Assembly: GCA_964432985.1 (NCBI GenBank)
Contig: CAYSPT010000030.1
Span: 1-62,883, forward strand
Reading direction: 5' to 3'
Source of the DNA: CAYSPT01 sp964432985
GTDB lineage: Bacteria; Muiribacteriota; CAYSPT01
Length of the DNA: 62,883 nucleotides
Below the pieces are notes generated by a model, which did not search any database, was not told the origin of the DNA, and saw only the letters and a program-made list of their open reading frames with translations. A program made the position numbers and the translations under genes. The stretch's first letter is position 1. Each line of letters begins with the position of its first letter. This document shows positions 43,901 through 51,475 of this stretch, piece after piece.

Positions 43901-45936
43901 CGTTTTCCCGGAGTATCTCGGGATTCCTTGTTTTCATAACTTTTCTTCTGTGCCACTACCCATTGGCGGCTGAACCGCTGCCCGGTGATTTTCTTCCGTT
44001 TATCCGGGGCTGCGATCTTACGGTCCCCCCGGGCCCGGCCGAGCACGACAGAATCAATCCGGCAAAGATTTCGGAGAAATTGGCAGAATCAAAAGACGCT
44101 GCCGATGCCCTTGTGGTCAGCATGACGAGCCAGGGAACAGATTTTAATTCTATGTACCTTCTCGATGCCAGGGCTCTGCGGGTTGACAGTGATGGCACCC
44201 AGCATCTTTTGATCCGGAAAGCAATCCGGGTGGCGGGGGAATGTGACCGTGAGCGGACGGATGTAAAAATTCACTTCAACTCCCGCTGTGAACGGCTCGA
44301 ACTTGTCTATGCACGGGTGATTACTCCTGAAGGGGAAATCATTCCCGTAACGACTGATTCATCCGTCGAACAACTGACGGTATATGAGATTATGCAGTTC
44401 TATTCCGATCTCAAAATGCTGGTTATCCCCTTCAATGGGTGCGCTCCCGGAACCGTGCTCGATTATGAATATATTGTTCATCGTAGAACTCCCCTTGTTC
44501 CGGGCGAGTTCGAGATTCTCTTCAGCATCCAGGGGCTGGTCCCTTACCTGGAAAACCTGCTGGCGGTCGCCGTCCCGGCCGGAAAAAAAGTGTGGTACGC
44601 TTCTCCCCGGCTCGAACAATCCGGGCTTCCGGTGCGTTTCACTGCGGGGGGATATGATGTTCGTGTCTGGAATACCGATTTGACCCCACCGTTGATCAGA
44701 GAAACAAATATGCCGCAGTACGCCGATCTGAGCCCGTTTATCGCCGTGACCTCGATGAAACAGTGGTCCACCATCGCCCGGCGGCTCCTTCCCCGGATTA
44801 TGGTGGCAGTCACGCCGACTGATGAGATCCGAAAAGTTGTTGACCGGCTGGTAGCCGGCGCCCAGAGCCTGGAGGAAAAGGTGTGCCGGGTATTCGAATT
44901 CGTACAGCGGGAAATCGTACCGGTGGAAATCGACCTGGTGGACACCGGACTCACCTTCATTCCTGCCAACAAGGTGCTCGTTCAGGGATACGGTGCACCT
45001 CTGGAGAAAAGTACCCTGCTGGTGTCCATGCTGCGCTCACTTGGTGTCCGGGCCGTCCACGGTCTGATCAGCACCAGGGAGAACGGGCGGATAGCGCATC
45101 AGCTTCCTCTTCTCTCCCAGTTCAATCATGTGCTGGTCCTGGCTGAACTGGAGAATCGGTTGTTGTTCCTCGACCCTTCGGCTGAGTGGCTTTCATTTCC
45201 TCATCTTCCGGCTGAAGACCAGGGCCGTAGCGTGCTTCCTCTGGAAGAAGGATGCATGGGTTTGATTTCGACTCCCTGTTCATCAGAACAGGATAATTTC
45301 GTGCGTGAACGGCTCGAAATGGATATCACAATGGAGGGTACGGTGGAAGTGAGGTCTGTCAGCACTGCCGGCGGAGAAGTCGATCGCAGTTACCGGCGGG
45401 AATTCGCCTCGCTGAGTCCTGCGCTTCTCAAGCAGACGCTGTCACGCGCCGTGGAAACACTCTACCCGGGCGGGGTGCTGGTCAACTGCTTCGTTTCCGA
45501 TCCTCGGGACATGTCATGTAATATGTCCATGGGACTGACATTCAATTCTTCCCGGTACGTGAAAGAGAAGGATGATGTGTTAACAGTGACCATACCCGGT
45601 TTGCATTACGCAAGAGTGCCGCAGCCAGGTCGAGGGAGAAAACACCCGCTTTGTTTCCGGTTTCCTTTCAAGGCGGAAACCAGAGTCACCATATTTTTTC
45701 CGGAGAAGCTTCAGCTCGTCTCATCACCTGATAACATTGAAATAGAAACGGAAATCGGCTTATTGGAAGCAGGTTCACAACTCAGTGCACCGGGTAAGCT
45801 TTCTGTCTGGTTCCGGTATGTGCGCCGGAAGACGGAGATTGGCCCGGAGTATTTTCCTATCTACGTGCACCAGGCGCAAAAAAGTCTTGAATTTTCACAG
45901 AAACCTGTAGTTTTCAGGAAAAAGTGTGGTAAATAA
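43882..45936 (+). CDS. exported DUF3857/transglutaminase-like protein lacking the Cys
   Basis: The 684-residue protein has a signal peptide (SISGFLVFITFLLCHYPLAA), a DUF3857 domain (about residues 70-260, with VHRRTPLVPGEFEILFSIQG) and a transglutaminase-like region (about 310-440). In that fold the Cys-His-Asp triad is expected; here the His (QFNHVLVLAEL) and Asp (LFLDPSAEW) are visible, but the usual GxCKDKATLL cysteine segment reads GYGAPLEKSTLLVSML, with no Cys. A C-terminal beta domain follows. It is probably non-catalytic and acts at the envelope. The ATG at 43882 has GAGAGGG upstream and overlaps hutI, so it is co-transcribed with the hut genes though its role in histidine use is unclear. 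Confidence 0.78.
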   Translation: MLRARITFSRSISGFLVFITFLLCHYPLAAEPLPGDFLPFIRGCDLTVPPGPAEHDRINPAKISEKLAESKDAADALVVSMTSQGTDFNSMYLLDARALRVDSDGTQHLLIRKAIRVAGECDRERTDVKIHFNSRCERLELVYARVITPEGEIIPVTTDSSVEQLTVYEIMQFYSDLKMLVIPFNGCAPGTVLDYEYIVHRRTPLVPGEFEILFSIQGLVPYLENLLAVAVPAGKKVWYASPRLEQSGLPVRFTAGGYDVRVWNTDLTPPLIRETNMPQYADLSPFIAVTSMKQWSTIARRLLPRIMVAVTPTDEIRKVVDRLVAGAQSLEEKVCRVFEFVQREIVPVEIDLVDTGLTFIPANKVLVQGYGAPLEKSTLLVSMLRSLGVRAVHGLISTRENGRIAHQLPLLSQFNHVLVLAELENRLLFLDPSAEWLSFPHLPAEDQGRSVLPLEEGCMGLISTPCSSEQDNFVRERLEMDITMEGTVEVRSVSTAGGEVDRSYRREFASLSPALLKQTLSRAVETLYPGGVLVNCFVSDPRDMSCNMSMGLTFNSSRYVKEKDDVLTVTIPGLHYARVPQPGRGRKHPLCFRFPFKAETRVTIFFPEKLQLVSSPDNIEIETEIGLLEAGSQLSAPGKLSVWFRYVRRKTEIGPEYFPIYVHQAQKSLEFSQKPVVFRKKCGK

Positions 45937-45940
45937 TAAT

Positions 45941-46025
45941 GCAACGCCGGCCTGAGGCGGCGTTGCACATGGCGTTTAAAACGGACGGCTAGCGCCGCCG
46001 ATTAAACGTCATCAAACTTTTTTTT
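45941..46025 (+). terminator. double hairpin with T run after the hut operon
   Basis: Hairpin one: GCAACGCCG/CGGCGTTGC (45941-45949 with 45958-45966), perfect nine-base stem. Hairpin two: CGTTTAA/TTAAACG (45973-45979 with 46002-46008) enclosing a GC stem around TAGC. Eight T follow at 46018-46025. It likely ends hut transcription; the T run is ten bases from the stem, so a leader role for the next gene is also possible. Confidence 0.55.
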
Positions 46026-46044
46026 AACAGGAAGGAGCCCACTG

Positions 46045-46278
46045 ATGGCTGATCGCGAAAAGATAGAATCCGTTTTGAAAGAGAAAGTCGAACCCATGCT
46101 GGCCATGCATGGCGGCGGTGTGGAACTGGTGGACGTGACCGAGGAAGGTGTGGTCAAGGTCCGTCTCCAGGGTGCCTGCGCGGGATGTATGGGAGCCCAG
46201 ATGACGCTGAAAGGCGTCGTGGAGGCGATTCTCACTCAAGAAATAGAGAGTGTAAAAGAAGTTGAAGCCATCTTTTAG
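46045..46278 (+). CDS. Nfu-type Fe-S cluster carrier (NifU C-terminal domain)
   Basis: The 77-residue protein is a single NifU_N-less Nfu domain: MADREKIESVLKEKVEPMLA, HGGGVELVDV and the cluster-binding pair Cys45/Cys48 in GACAGCMGAQMTLKGVVEAI. Such proteins carry [4Fe-4S] clusters from the scaffold to target enzymes. AGGAAGGAG lies seven to eight bases before the ATG. The matching U-type scaffold is at 10549, so the two NifU modules are split in this genome. A HEAT-repeat gene starts 20 bases after it. Confidence 0.92.
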   Translation: MADREKIESVLKEKVEPMLAMHGGGVELVDVTEEGVVKVRLQGACAGCMGAQMTLKGVVEAILTQEIESVKEVEAIF

Positions 46279-46298
46279 CTTCACGGGGAGGTGAACCT

Positions 46299-48413
46299 GT
46301 GGCTGCGAACCCGCTTCCCGCCGGTGTCGGGGATGTTGAACAGCAGGAACAACAGGTCAGAGAACTTCTCAACAGCCTGAAGACAAAGACCGTGACCGAA
46401 TCCGTGAGGATGCTCATCGCGGCCTTTGGTAATCCGACCTGGATAGTCAGAAAACGGGCCTCGGAAGCCATGGTCAAGGTTGGTGAACGCGCAGTTCCGG
46501 AGCTGCAAAAGGCTCTGTCCGATCCCTGTGAGGATATAAAATACTGGTCGGTTCGTACCCTGGGATGTCTCGGTGCCGCCGGTGTTACACCGCTCCTCGA
46601 AGTGCTTGGGAAAGGTGAGTACCGCATGCAGCTGTTCGCGGTGGAGGCACTGGGTAAGAGCGACGACCCCCGGGCCGTAAAAGCACTGGTGCGCAGCCTG
46701 GGCAGCTCCAATTGGGCGGTCTGCAACGCCTCTTCCACTGAACTGGCCGCTATCGGAAAGACAGCGCTCAAGCTTCTTGGGCAGGTCCTCAGGCAAAAGG
46801 ATGAGACCCGGCGGTACTGGGCCACCATCACCCTGGGCAGGATGGGGAAAACAGCCGTTACGGCTCTCAAGCGGTTCACCAGGGCGAAGGACAAGCAGGT
46901 CAGGTTTTCCGCAGCCAGGGCCATCGGAGAATCCCGGGAAAAAGAGTGCATCGAGCCCCTCATTGAACTTCTGAATGACGAGTACATGTCCGTGAGAAAA
47001 GCAGCGGCTGATTCTCTCGTCTCATTCGGTGTGGAAGCGGTCCCGTCGCTGCTGGGCAGTATCAAACGCCAGGACTCCGGAAAATCCAGGTGGGTCGTCC
47101 GCGTTCTGGTAAGAATCGGTCCTCCCGTTATACGGCCGCTGTTGGAGATCATCAAGGAGGACCGGGAAGATATTTACGATCTGGTCACTGAAGTAATGGA
47201 TAAGATTGGGAGCAAGGGAGCTTCCGTCCTGGTCGGGCTCATGCAGGATCTGGATCCTCACATCCGGGCCCACGCCGCCCAGTACGCTGCCGGTGCGGAA
47301 GGGGAAGGGATAATCCCGTCACTTATCGAGCGGCTCGATGACAAATCGTGGCCGGTGCGGCGCAACGCCGCCGAATCGCTGGTGAAGTTCGGCAATCAAG
47401 CGCTACCGATCCTGGCCCGGGCGATCGACGCTGATAATACCAATGTCAGGTACTGGACCACCAAAGTACTGGCCCGTCTGGGGGGAGAGGCCCTCGATCC
47501 GCTGATCAGGGCTCTTTCTGATGAAAAAGAGGACATCCGGATGTTCGCTTCGTGGGCCCTGGGTGAAGCCGGAGAGGAAAAAGGTGTTCCAGCGTTGATC
47601 GGGGCCCTGGGTGATCCGTTCTGGATAGTCAGAAAAAGTGTAGCTGAAGCCTTGAAAAAACTCCAGCTTCTCTCGGTCCCCTATCTCATAAAATCACTCA
47701 ACCATCCCAACCCGGATGTACGGTACTGGGTGGCCCGTGTCATTGAAGACATCGGTAAATTGGCGGTAGAGCCCCTGATTAATGTCCTGCTCAGGGATCA
47801 AGACCAGGAGATGCGGTTTTTTGCCGCCTACGCGTTGAGTGCCATCCCCGATCCCCGCTCCATAGAACCACTGGCCACCGCCCTTGAAGGAGATGTAAAC
47901 GATTGGGTCAGGAAATACGCTGCTACCGGTCTGGGTAAAATAGGTACGGATGAAGCCATAGACGCCCTTATAGCCAACTTGGGCAAGCAACGGGAAGATG
48001 TAGAACGCTGGCTTATCGACGTGGTGACTGCCCTGCAGCACCCGTCGCTGCAAGGGAAACTTCTCGCCCGGTTCTCATCGGCAGGCAGGACGCAGGCTGC
48101 TTCCATTGCCAGGATTCTGGGTGCCCGTGGTGAAGAAACAGCCGTCCCCAACCTCATACGGTTTCTGGGCAGCGAAGACGAACTTCTTATCGCCGCTGCC
48201 GCACATGCGCTGCAGGCCATTGGACCGCCTGCCATCCCTCACCTGCTTGGAGCCCTCGGCAATGAGAACTGGTCGATACGCTCGGAGTCTGCCGGTATTC
48301 TGGTGCTGTTCGGGCAGGAGGCCCAGGAGCAGTTGGAGCAGGCCGCCGGCAGTACTAACAAAAATGTCAGCTACTGGGCTGCCCACGCTTTGCGGCAGAT
48401 AAAGCAAGTTTGA
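46299..48413 (+). CDS. HEAT-repeat protein, 704 residues, alternating W/YW repeats
   Basis: After a short helical start the protein is a regular array of HEAT repeats without membrane or catalytic motifs. Repeats with W-x-[VI]-R (TWIVRKRASEAM, SWPVRRNAAESLVKFG, FWIVRKSVAEAL, NWSIRSESAGIL) alternate with [YW]-W repeats (IKYWSVRTLGCLG, RRYWATITLGRMG, VRYWTTKVLARLG, VRYWVARVIEDIG, VSYWAAHALRQI). This makes it a paralogue of the genes at 27244 and 48367. The GTG start has GGGGAGGTG about seven bases upstream. It follows the Nfu gene closely, so the two are probably one transcript. The 3' end overlaps the facing HEAT gene by 47 bases. Confidence 0.85.
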   Translation: MAANPLPAGVGDVEQQEQQVRELLNSLKTKTVTESVRMLIAAFGNPTWIVRKRASEAMVKVGERAVPELQKALSDPCEDIKYWSVRTLGCLGAAGVTPLLEVLGKGEYRMQLFAVEALGKSDDPRAVKALVRSLGSSNWAVCNASSTELAAIGKTALKLLGQVLRQKDETRRYWATITLGRMGKTAVTALKRFTRAKDKQVRFSAARAIGESREKECIEPLIELLNDEYMSVRKAAADSLVSFGVEAVPSLLGSIKRQDSGKSRWVVRVLVRIGPPVIRPLLEIIKEDREDIYDLVTEVMDKIGSKGASVLVGLMQDLDPHIRAHAAQYAAGAEGEGIIPSLIERLDDKSWPVRRNAAESLVKFGNQALPILARAIDADNTNVRYWTTKVLARLGGEALDPLIRALSDEKEDIRMFASWALGEAGEEKGVPALIGALGDPFWIVRKSVAEALKKLQLLSVPYLIKSLNHPNPDVRYWVARVIEDIGKLAVEPLINVLLRDQDQEMRFFAAYALSAIPDPRSIEPLATALEGDVNDWVRKYAATGLGKIGTDEAIDALIANLGKQREDVERWLIDVVTALQHPSLQGKLLARFSSAGRTQAASIARILGARGEETAVPNLIRFLGSEDELLIAAAAHALQAIGPPAIPHLLGALGNENWSIRSESAGILVLFGQEAQEQLEQAAGSTNKNVSYWAAHALRQIKQV

Positions 48414-49425
48414 CCACGGTTCTGACATGCCAGTTAGGGTCCGTTTCGGCCTGCTGGAGCATTTCGGGATTTCTTTTCACCATGACACTCCCCAGGGCCT
48501 GAATTGCTCTATACCTGACCATCCAGTGCTCCGATACGGCAAGAGGAAGCAGTTGATCATAAAATGCTTCCGGATCGATCTTGCCGGCGGCTTCTGCCAG
48601 GTTAGCCAGGGCAACAGGATCTGTTTCTTTTTTTAGTTCCGATTGCAGTGGTGCAATAGCATTTACTGCCCCGATTTCTCCCAGGAGTCTGGGGAGGAAA
48701 TATCGCAGATGACCCTGTGAGGAAGCGAGACGGGAAAGTGCCGGCTCCACGATCAGTTCACCGAAAGGAATGAGACTCTGGAAGGCAGCGTTGCACACCA
48801 CCCATTCATCGCTGTCGAGGTAATCGAGCAATACGGTTACAGTTTCCTCTGCCTGCAGAAATCCTAGGGTTCTTATAATTGTTTTTTGTATAAACCAATC
48901 GTCAGTTTTCTTCAGTTGTTCGACCAGAATTCTGGCAGCTCCCGTTGGGGCCCGCAGCTTACCCAGGGTTTGACAGAGAAAAAATGCGCAGTCTTCCGGA
49001 CAGGACCCGTCGAGCATTGCTATAAGGTGAGGTACAGCGCGATGGTCTCCCAGTTCTCCCAGTATACGGAGAATCCAGTATGTCGATGCCATGCGCCCGG
49101 GATTGATCAACGAAACCAGTGCATCGAGGGGCGAATCAGTTCGTTTGAGTATTCCGTCGTGGATAGCTTTACATCGGTTCCAGGAAGCGGTTTCCAGTTC
49201 CTCCAGCAGATAGGGTAAGGCATTCTGTGAAGCCCGTTCAACCAGTTCGATTACGGCTTTCAAACCGGCGACATCATCGCTCTGCAGGCGGATTTCAGTT
49301 AACAGTTCGGATCCCATCCCCCGCGCGTTACCGCTAGGGTTCCTACTGTTACCGTTGGAGCCCCTTGAAACCTTGCTCTCCCTCTTTGCGGGAATAGACA
49401 ACCACTCCTTCAGGCTGTTTGTCAT
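48367..49425 (-). CDS. HEAT-repeat protein, 352 residues, facing paralogue
   Basis: HEAT repeats run from about residue 50 to the end and share the alternating aromatic style: STYWILRILGELG, DDWFIQKTIIRTLG, DEWVVCNAAFQSLIPFG, HLRYFLPRLLGEIG, HWMVRYRAIQALG. Residues about 10-38 are a Ser/Asn/Arg-rich, low-complexity segment. The ATG at 49425 has GAAGGA eight bases before it but lies 77 bases inside pyrR; an ATG at 49317 avoids the overlap and the odd segment but has no separate ribosome site, so the start is uncertain. It is likely translated after pyrR. It converges on and overlaps the paralogue at 46299. Confidence 0.78.
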   Translation of the reverse strand: MTNSLKEWLSIPAKRESKVSRGSNGNSRNPSGNARGMGSELLTEIRLQSDDVAGLKAVIELVERASQNALPYLLEELETASWNRCKAIHDGILKRTDSPLDALVSLINPGRMASTYWILRILGELGDHRAVPHLIAMLDGSCPEDCAFFLCQTLGKLRAPTGAARILVEQLKKTDDWFIQKTIIRTLGFLQAEETVTVLLDYLDSDEWVVCNAAFQSLIPFGELIVEPALSRLASSQGHLRYFLPRLLGEIGAVNAIAPLQSELKKETDPVALANLAEAAGKIDPEAFYDQLLPLAVSEHWMVRYRAIQALGSVMVKRNPEMLQQAETDPNWHVRTVVKLALSAAKRGQPSS

Positions 49426-49942
49426 CCGGCTTTTCCTTCAATGCTACCACGAGAATCTCGTCGTCGGAAACGGGTACTCGCATACCGCAGTAATCCGGTT
49501 GAATAGGAAAACGCCGCCTGCCTACGTCGATCAGGATGGCCAGCCAGATAGATCGAGGCCGTCCTCCGTCGAGAAGGGCTTCCATGGCCGCCTGAATCGT
49601 TCTTCCGCTGGCCAGAATGTCATCAATCAGAAGTATATCCCTGTCTTTCAGGCTGAATGGAATCTCGGTAGTGTGAACGATCGGCCGCTCGGCCACTGCC
49701 CGCCAGTCGTCCATGTACAAATTTATATCAAGCATACCGAGTTCGAGCCGTTTTTCGGAAACAGCTTCAATTTTGTCGATCAAACGCCTGGCTAAAGGGA
49801 CGCCGTTCGTACGTACACCGATGACGGCCACGTTGGAAAGGTTCGGATAGGTTGTAAGCGCTTCGGCGGCAATCTGGTCCAGAGACCGGTCAATTTCTTC
49901 GCCGGTCATTATGTTGCGTTTGAATTTCCTCGTTGTGTCCAT
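49349..49942 (-). CDS. pyrR: PyrR-family phosphoribosyltransferase / pyrimidine regulator
   Basis: The 197-residue protein has the type I phosphoribosyltransferase fold: RNIMTGEEIDRSLDQIAAEA at the start, VIGVRTNGVPLARRL, LDINLYMDDW, and the PRPP loop DILLIDDILASGRTIQAAME (about residues 100-119). PyrR proteins bind pyr mRNA with UMP to control transcription and often also make UMP from uracil and PRPP. No pyrimidine genes or attenuators are visible in the window, so any regulatory target lies elsewhere. Its last 15 residues (YSRKEGEQGFKGLQR) overlap the beginning of the HEAT frame. Confidence 0.9.
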   Translation of the reverse strand: MDTTRKFKRNIMTGEEIDRSLDQIAAEALTTYPNLSNVAVIGVRTNGVPLARRLIDKIEAVSEKRLELGMLDINLYMDDWRAVAERPIVHTTEIPFSLKDRDILLIDDILASGRTIQAAMEALLDGGRPRSIWLAILIDVGRRRFPIQPDYCGMRVPVSDDEILVVALKEKPDDKQPEGVVVYSRKEGEQGFKGLQR

Positions 49943-50002
49943 CAGGTACCAGCTCCAAGACCGTTGTATTCACTGCTTTGAAGAAATACTTCCCTCATCT
50001 GT

Positions 50003-50737
50003 TCACGGGGTGTCCTTTGGAGAAGGGGGCTTTCTCTGTTTGACGGCTGCCAGGATATCAATGATTTCTAACGCAAACGGCTGTGCCGCCGCCGGTCCCG
50101 ACGCGGTGACAATAGTGTCATACCGTTCAATATCCCGTCCGGTATACTGCGCGCCGGCCTGCTGAAGAGTCGCTTTCTCTGAAGCCCATACTGTCGCCGG
50201 CACCTCACGCAAAACGCCGGCGTTGGCCAGCGTGACGGGAGCCAGGCAGATCGCCGCGGTGAGTTTATTTCTGTCGTTAAAGCCGACCGCCAGAGCGTGA
50301 GCCGATGCATCATCGAAGAACACGGTGGCTCCCGGGCCCCCGATGAAAATAATCCCGTCAAAATTATCCGGATTGATGTCGTCAAGGGAAACGGTGGCTT
50401 CCACTTCAGCTCCGAGCATCCCTTTACACATCCCGGTACGGGTGGAGGCGATCACCACGTCGATTTCTGCATTGGCCAAAATATCTCTGGGAGTGATAAG
50501 CTCTTCATCTCTGAAATTGGTGGGAGCCGCTACCATGACGACCTTCATCCCCGACAGGTCGGGCAGGGGGGGCTCTTTTTCTCCCGGGGCATTTCCTTCC
50601 GAGCAGCCCGCTACTCCCAGCACTAGCGCCGCGGCAACCAGGAACCGTGATGCGTACATCAACGATGCGTACATCAACGATGCGTACATCAACGATGCAT
50701 TCTTCCACGATGCCTCCATACACACACCAGCTTTCAT
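50003..50737 (-). CDS. DJ-1/PfpI-family lipoprotein with repeat-built signal peptide
   Basis: The mature protein has the DJ-1/PfpI fold: KVVMVAAPTNFRDEELITPR, IIFIGGPGATVFFDD and the nucleophile Cys in AAICLAPVTLANAGVL, with the preceding Glu of the nucleophile region in VEATVS not clearly kept. The front is a lipoprotein signal: RFLVAAALVLGVAGC (lipobox VAGC). Before it, the five residues SLMYA occur three times, so five in-frame ATGs (50737, 50719, 50689, 50674, 50659) are possible starts. The last would give a normal 19-residue signal. Members include proteases, chaperones and deglycases; function here is unknown. A consensus promoter lies upstream. Confidence 0.82.
   Translation of the reverse strand: MKAGVCMEASWKNASLMYASLMYASLMYASRFLVAAALVLGVAGCSEGNAPGEKEPPLPDLSGMKVVMVAAPTNFRDEELITPRDILANAEIDVVIASTRTGMCKGMLGAEVEATVSLDDINPDNFDGIIFIGGPGATVFFDDASAHALAVGFNDRNKLTAAICLAPVTLANAGVLREVPATVWASEKATLQQAGAQYTGRDIERYDTIVTASGPAAAQPFALEIIDILAAVKQRKPPSPKDTP
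50649..50693 (-). repeat. 15-bp tandem repeat in the signal-peptide region
   Basis: Three exact copies of GATGCGTACATCAAC (plus strand) at 50649, 50664 and 50679, with a diverged fourth start at 50694. Each copy adds five residues and one in-frame ATG on the minus strand. Confidence 0.92.
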
Positions 50738-50778
50738 ACAGGATCGGGATTAACCCGGGAACTGTAGTTTTCGAGTTA

Positions 50779-50807
50779 ATTATAGAATCAGCCTTCTGGT
50801 CTGTCAA
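50779..50807 (-). promoter_or_regulatory. consensus sigma-70 promoter of the DJ-1/PfpI gene
   Basis: Minus strand: perfect TTGACA (50802-50807), 17-base spacer, perfect TATAAT (50779-50784). Start near 50772 leaves a 35-base leader to the first ATG at 50737. Confidence 0.8.
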
Positions 50808-50924
50808 CGCTGGGGGCCGGTATTTGAAGTATAGGAAGGCTGCAAGAGCATCGAACGTGTGCTCTTTTGGGTGCTGCGGACCCTGAGTTTTTACCCGAAA
50901 AATGCAATTTCCGGGTTAATCATA

Positions 50925-51122
50925 TCATTTCTTTTCGGCTGCTGATTCTGTCACTGCGGTGTTCTCTGTTTTATGTACTGCGTACAGTGCCAGAATGAAC
51001 AGCATTGCCCACCATTCTCCACAGGCGGTACTCAAGAAGAAACCAGTTGCGAGAGCCAGTACCGTTGCGGCACAACTGTGGACAGCTCCAGTTATCATGC
51101 TGACAACAGGCTGGCGGATCAT
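50925..51122 (-). CDS. small membrane protein, 65 residues
   Basis: The protein has two short hydrophobic stretches (AATVLALATGFFLSTACG and WWAMLFILALYAVHK) and a polar tail ending ESAAEKK, so it likely forms a small helical hairpin in the membrane. AAGGAGG lies six bases before the ATG at 51122, a strong ribosome site that decides the start over a TTG six bases upstream. I recognise no family. ATTATAAT about 45 bases upstream could include a -10 box, but no good -35 is seen. Confidence 0.6.
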   Translation of the reverse strand: MIRQPVVSMITGAVHSCAATVLALATGFFLSTACGEWWAMLFILALYAVHKTENTAVTESAAEKK

Positions 51123-51475
51123 GGTCAACCTCCTTGTCTATCCCCCGATAATAACCATGCGTTTAGGGTTATTATAATGCGGTCAATCCTTGACCAGCAC
51201 AGACTATAACACACTTAATGTAATGCGAAAAACGTGCCATAGTAATAATTCATTAAAACTGATTTTTAAAGGCTATTATAGCTAATATTGTTCAGTTAAA
51301 GAACACTTTTAAAAATGAAAGTGTTCATTTTCAGACACCTGATGTATAGAAATGCTACTGTTTTACGGTGTCCTATAATAAGGAACGTCAGTAATATACA
51401 AAATAGTTCCACTAAACCTTCTACTCTCTCAAGCAAGCAGTGTAGAAAGTAAGGCTCAGCGGAAATGAAGGAGAA
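51123..51475. other. AT-rich intergenic stretch without a gene
   Basis: About 350 bases with no plausible coding frame. It is clearly more AT-rich than its surroundings. It holds the inverted repeat at 51301-51326 and, near 51172, ATTATAAT that may belong to the promoter of the small membrane protein. Nothing else is recognised. Confidence 0.7.
51301..51326. repeat. nine-base inverted repeat in an AT-rich stretch
   Basis: GAACACTTT (51301-51309) and AAAGTGTTC (51318-51326) form a perfect stem with an eight-base loop. It has the form of an operator for a dimeric regulator, or of a weak message end for the secreted-protein gene to its right. No T run follows. Confidence 0.5.
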
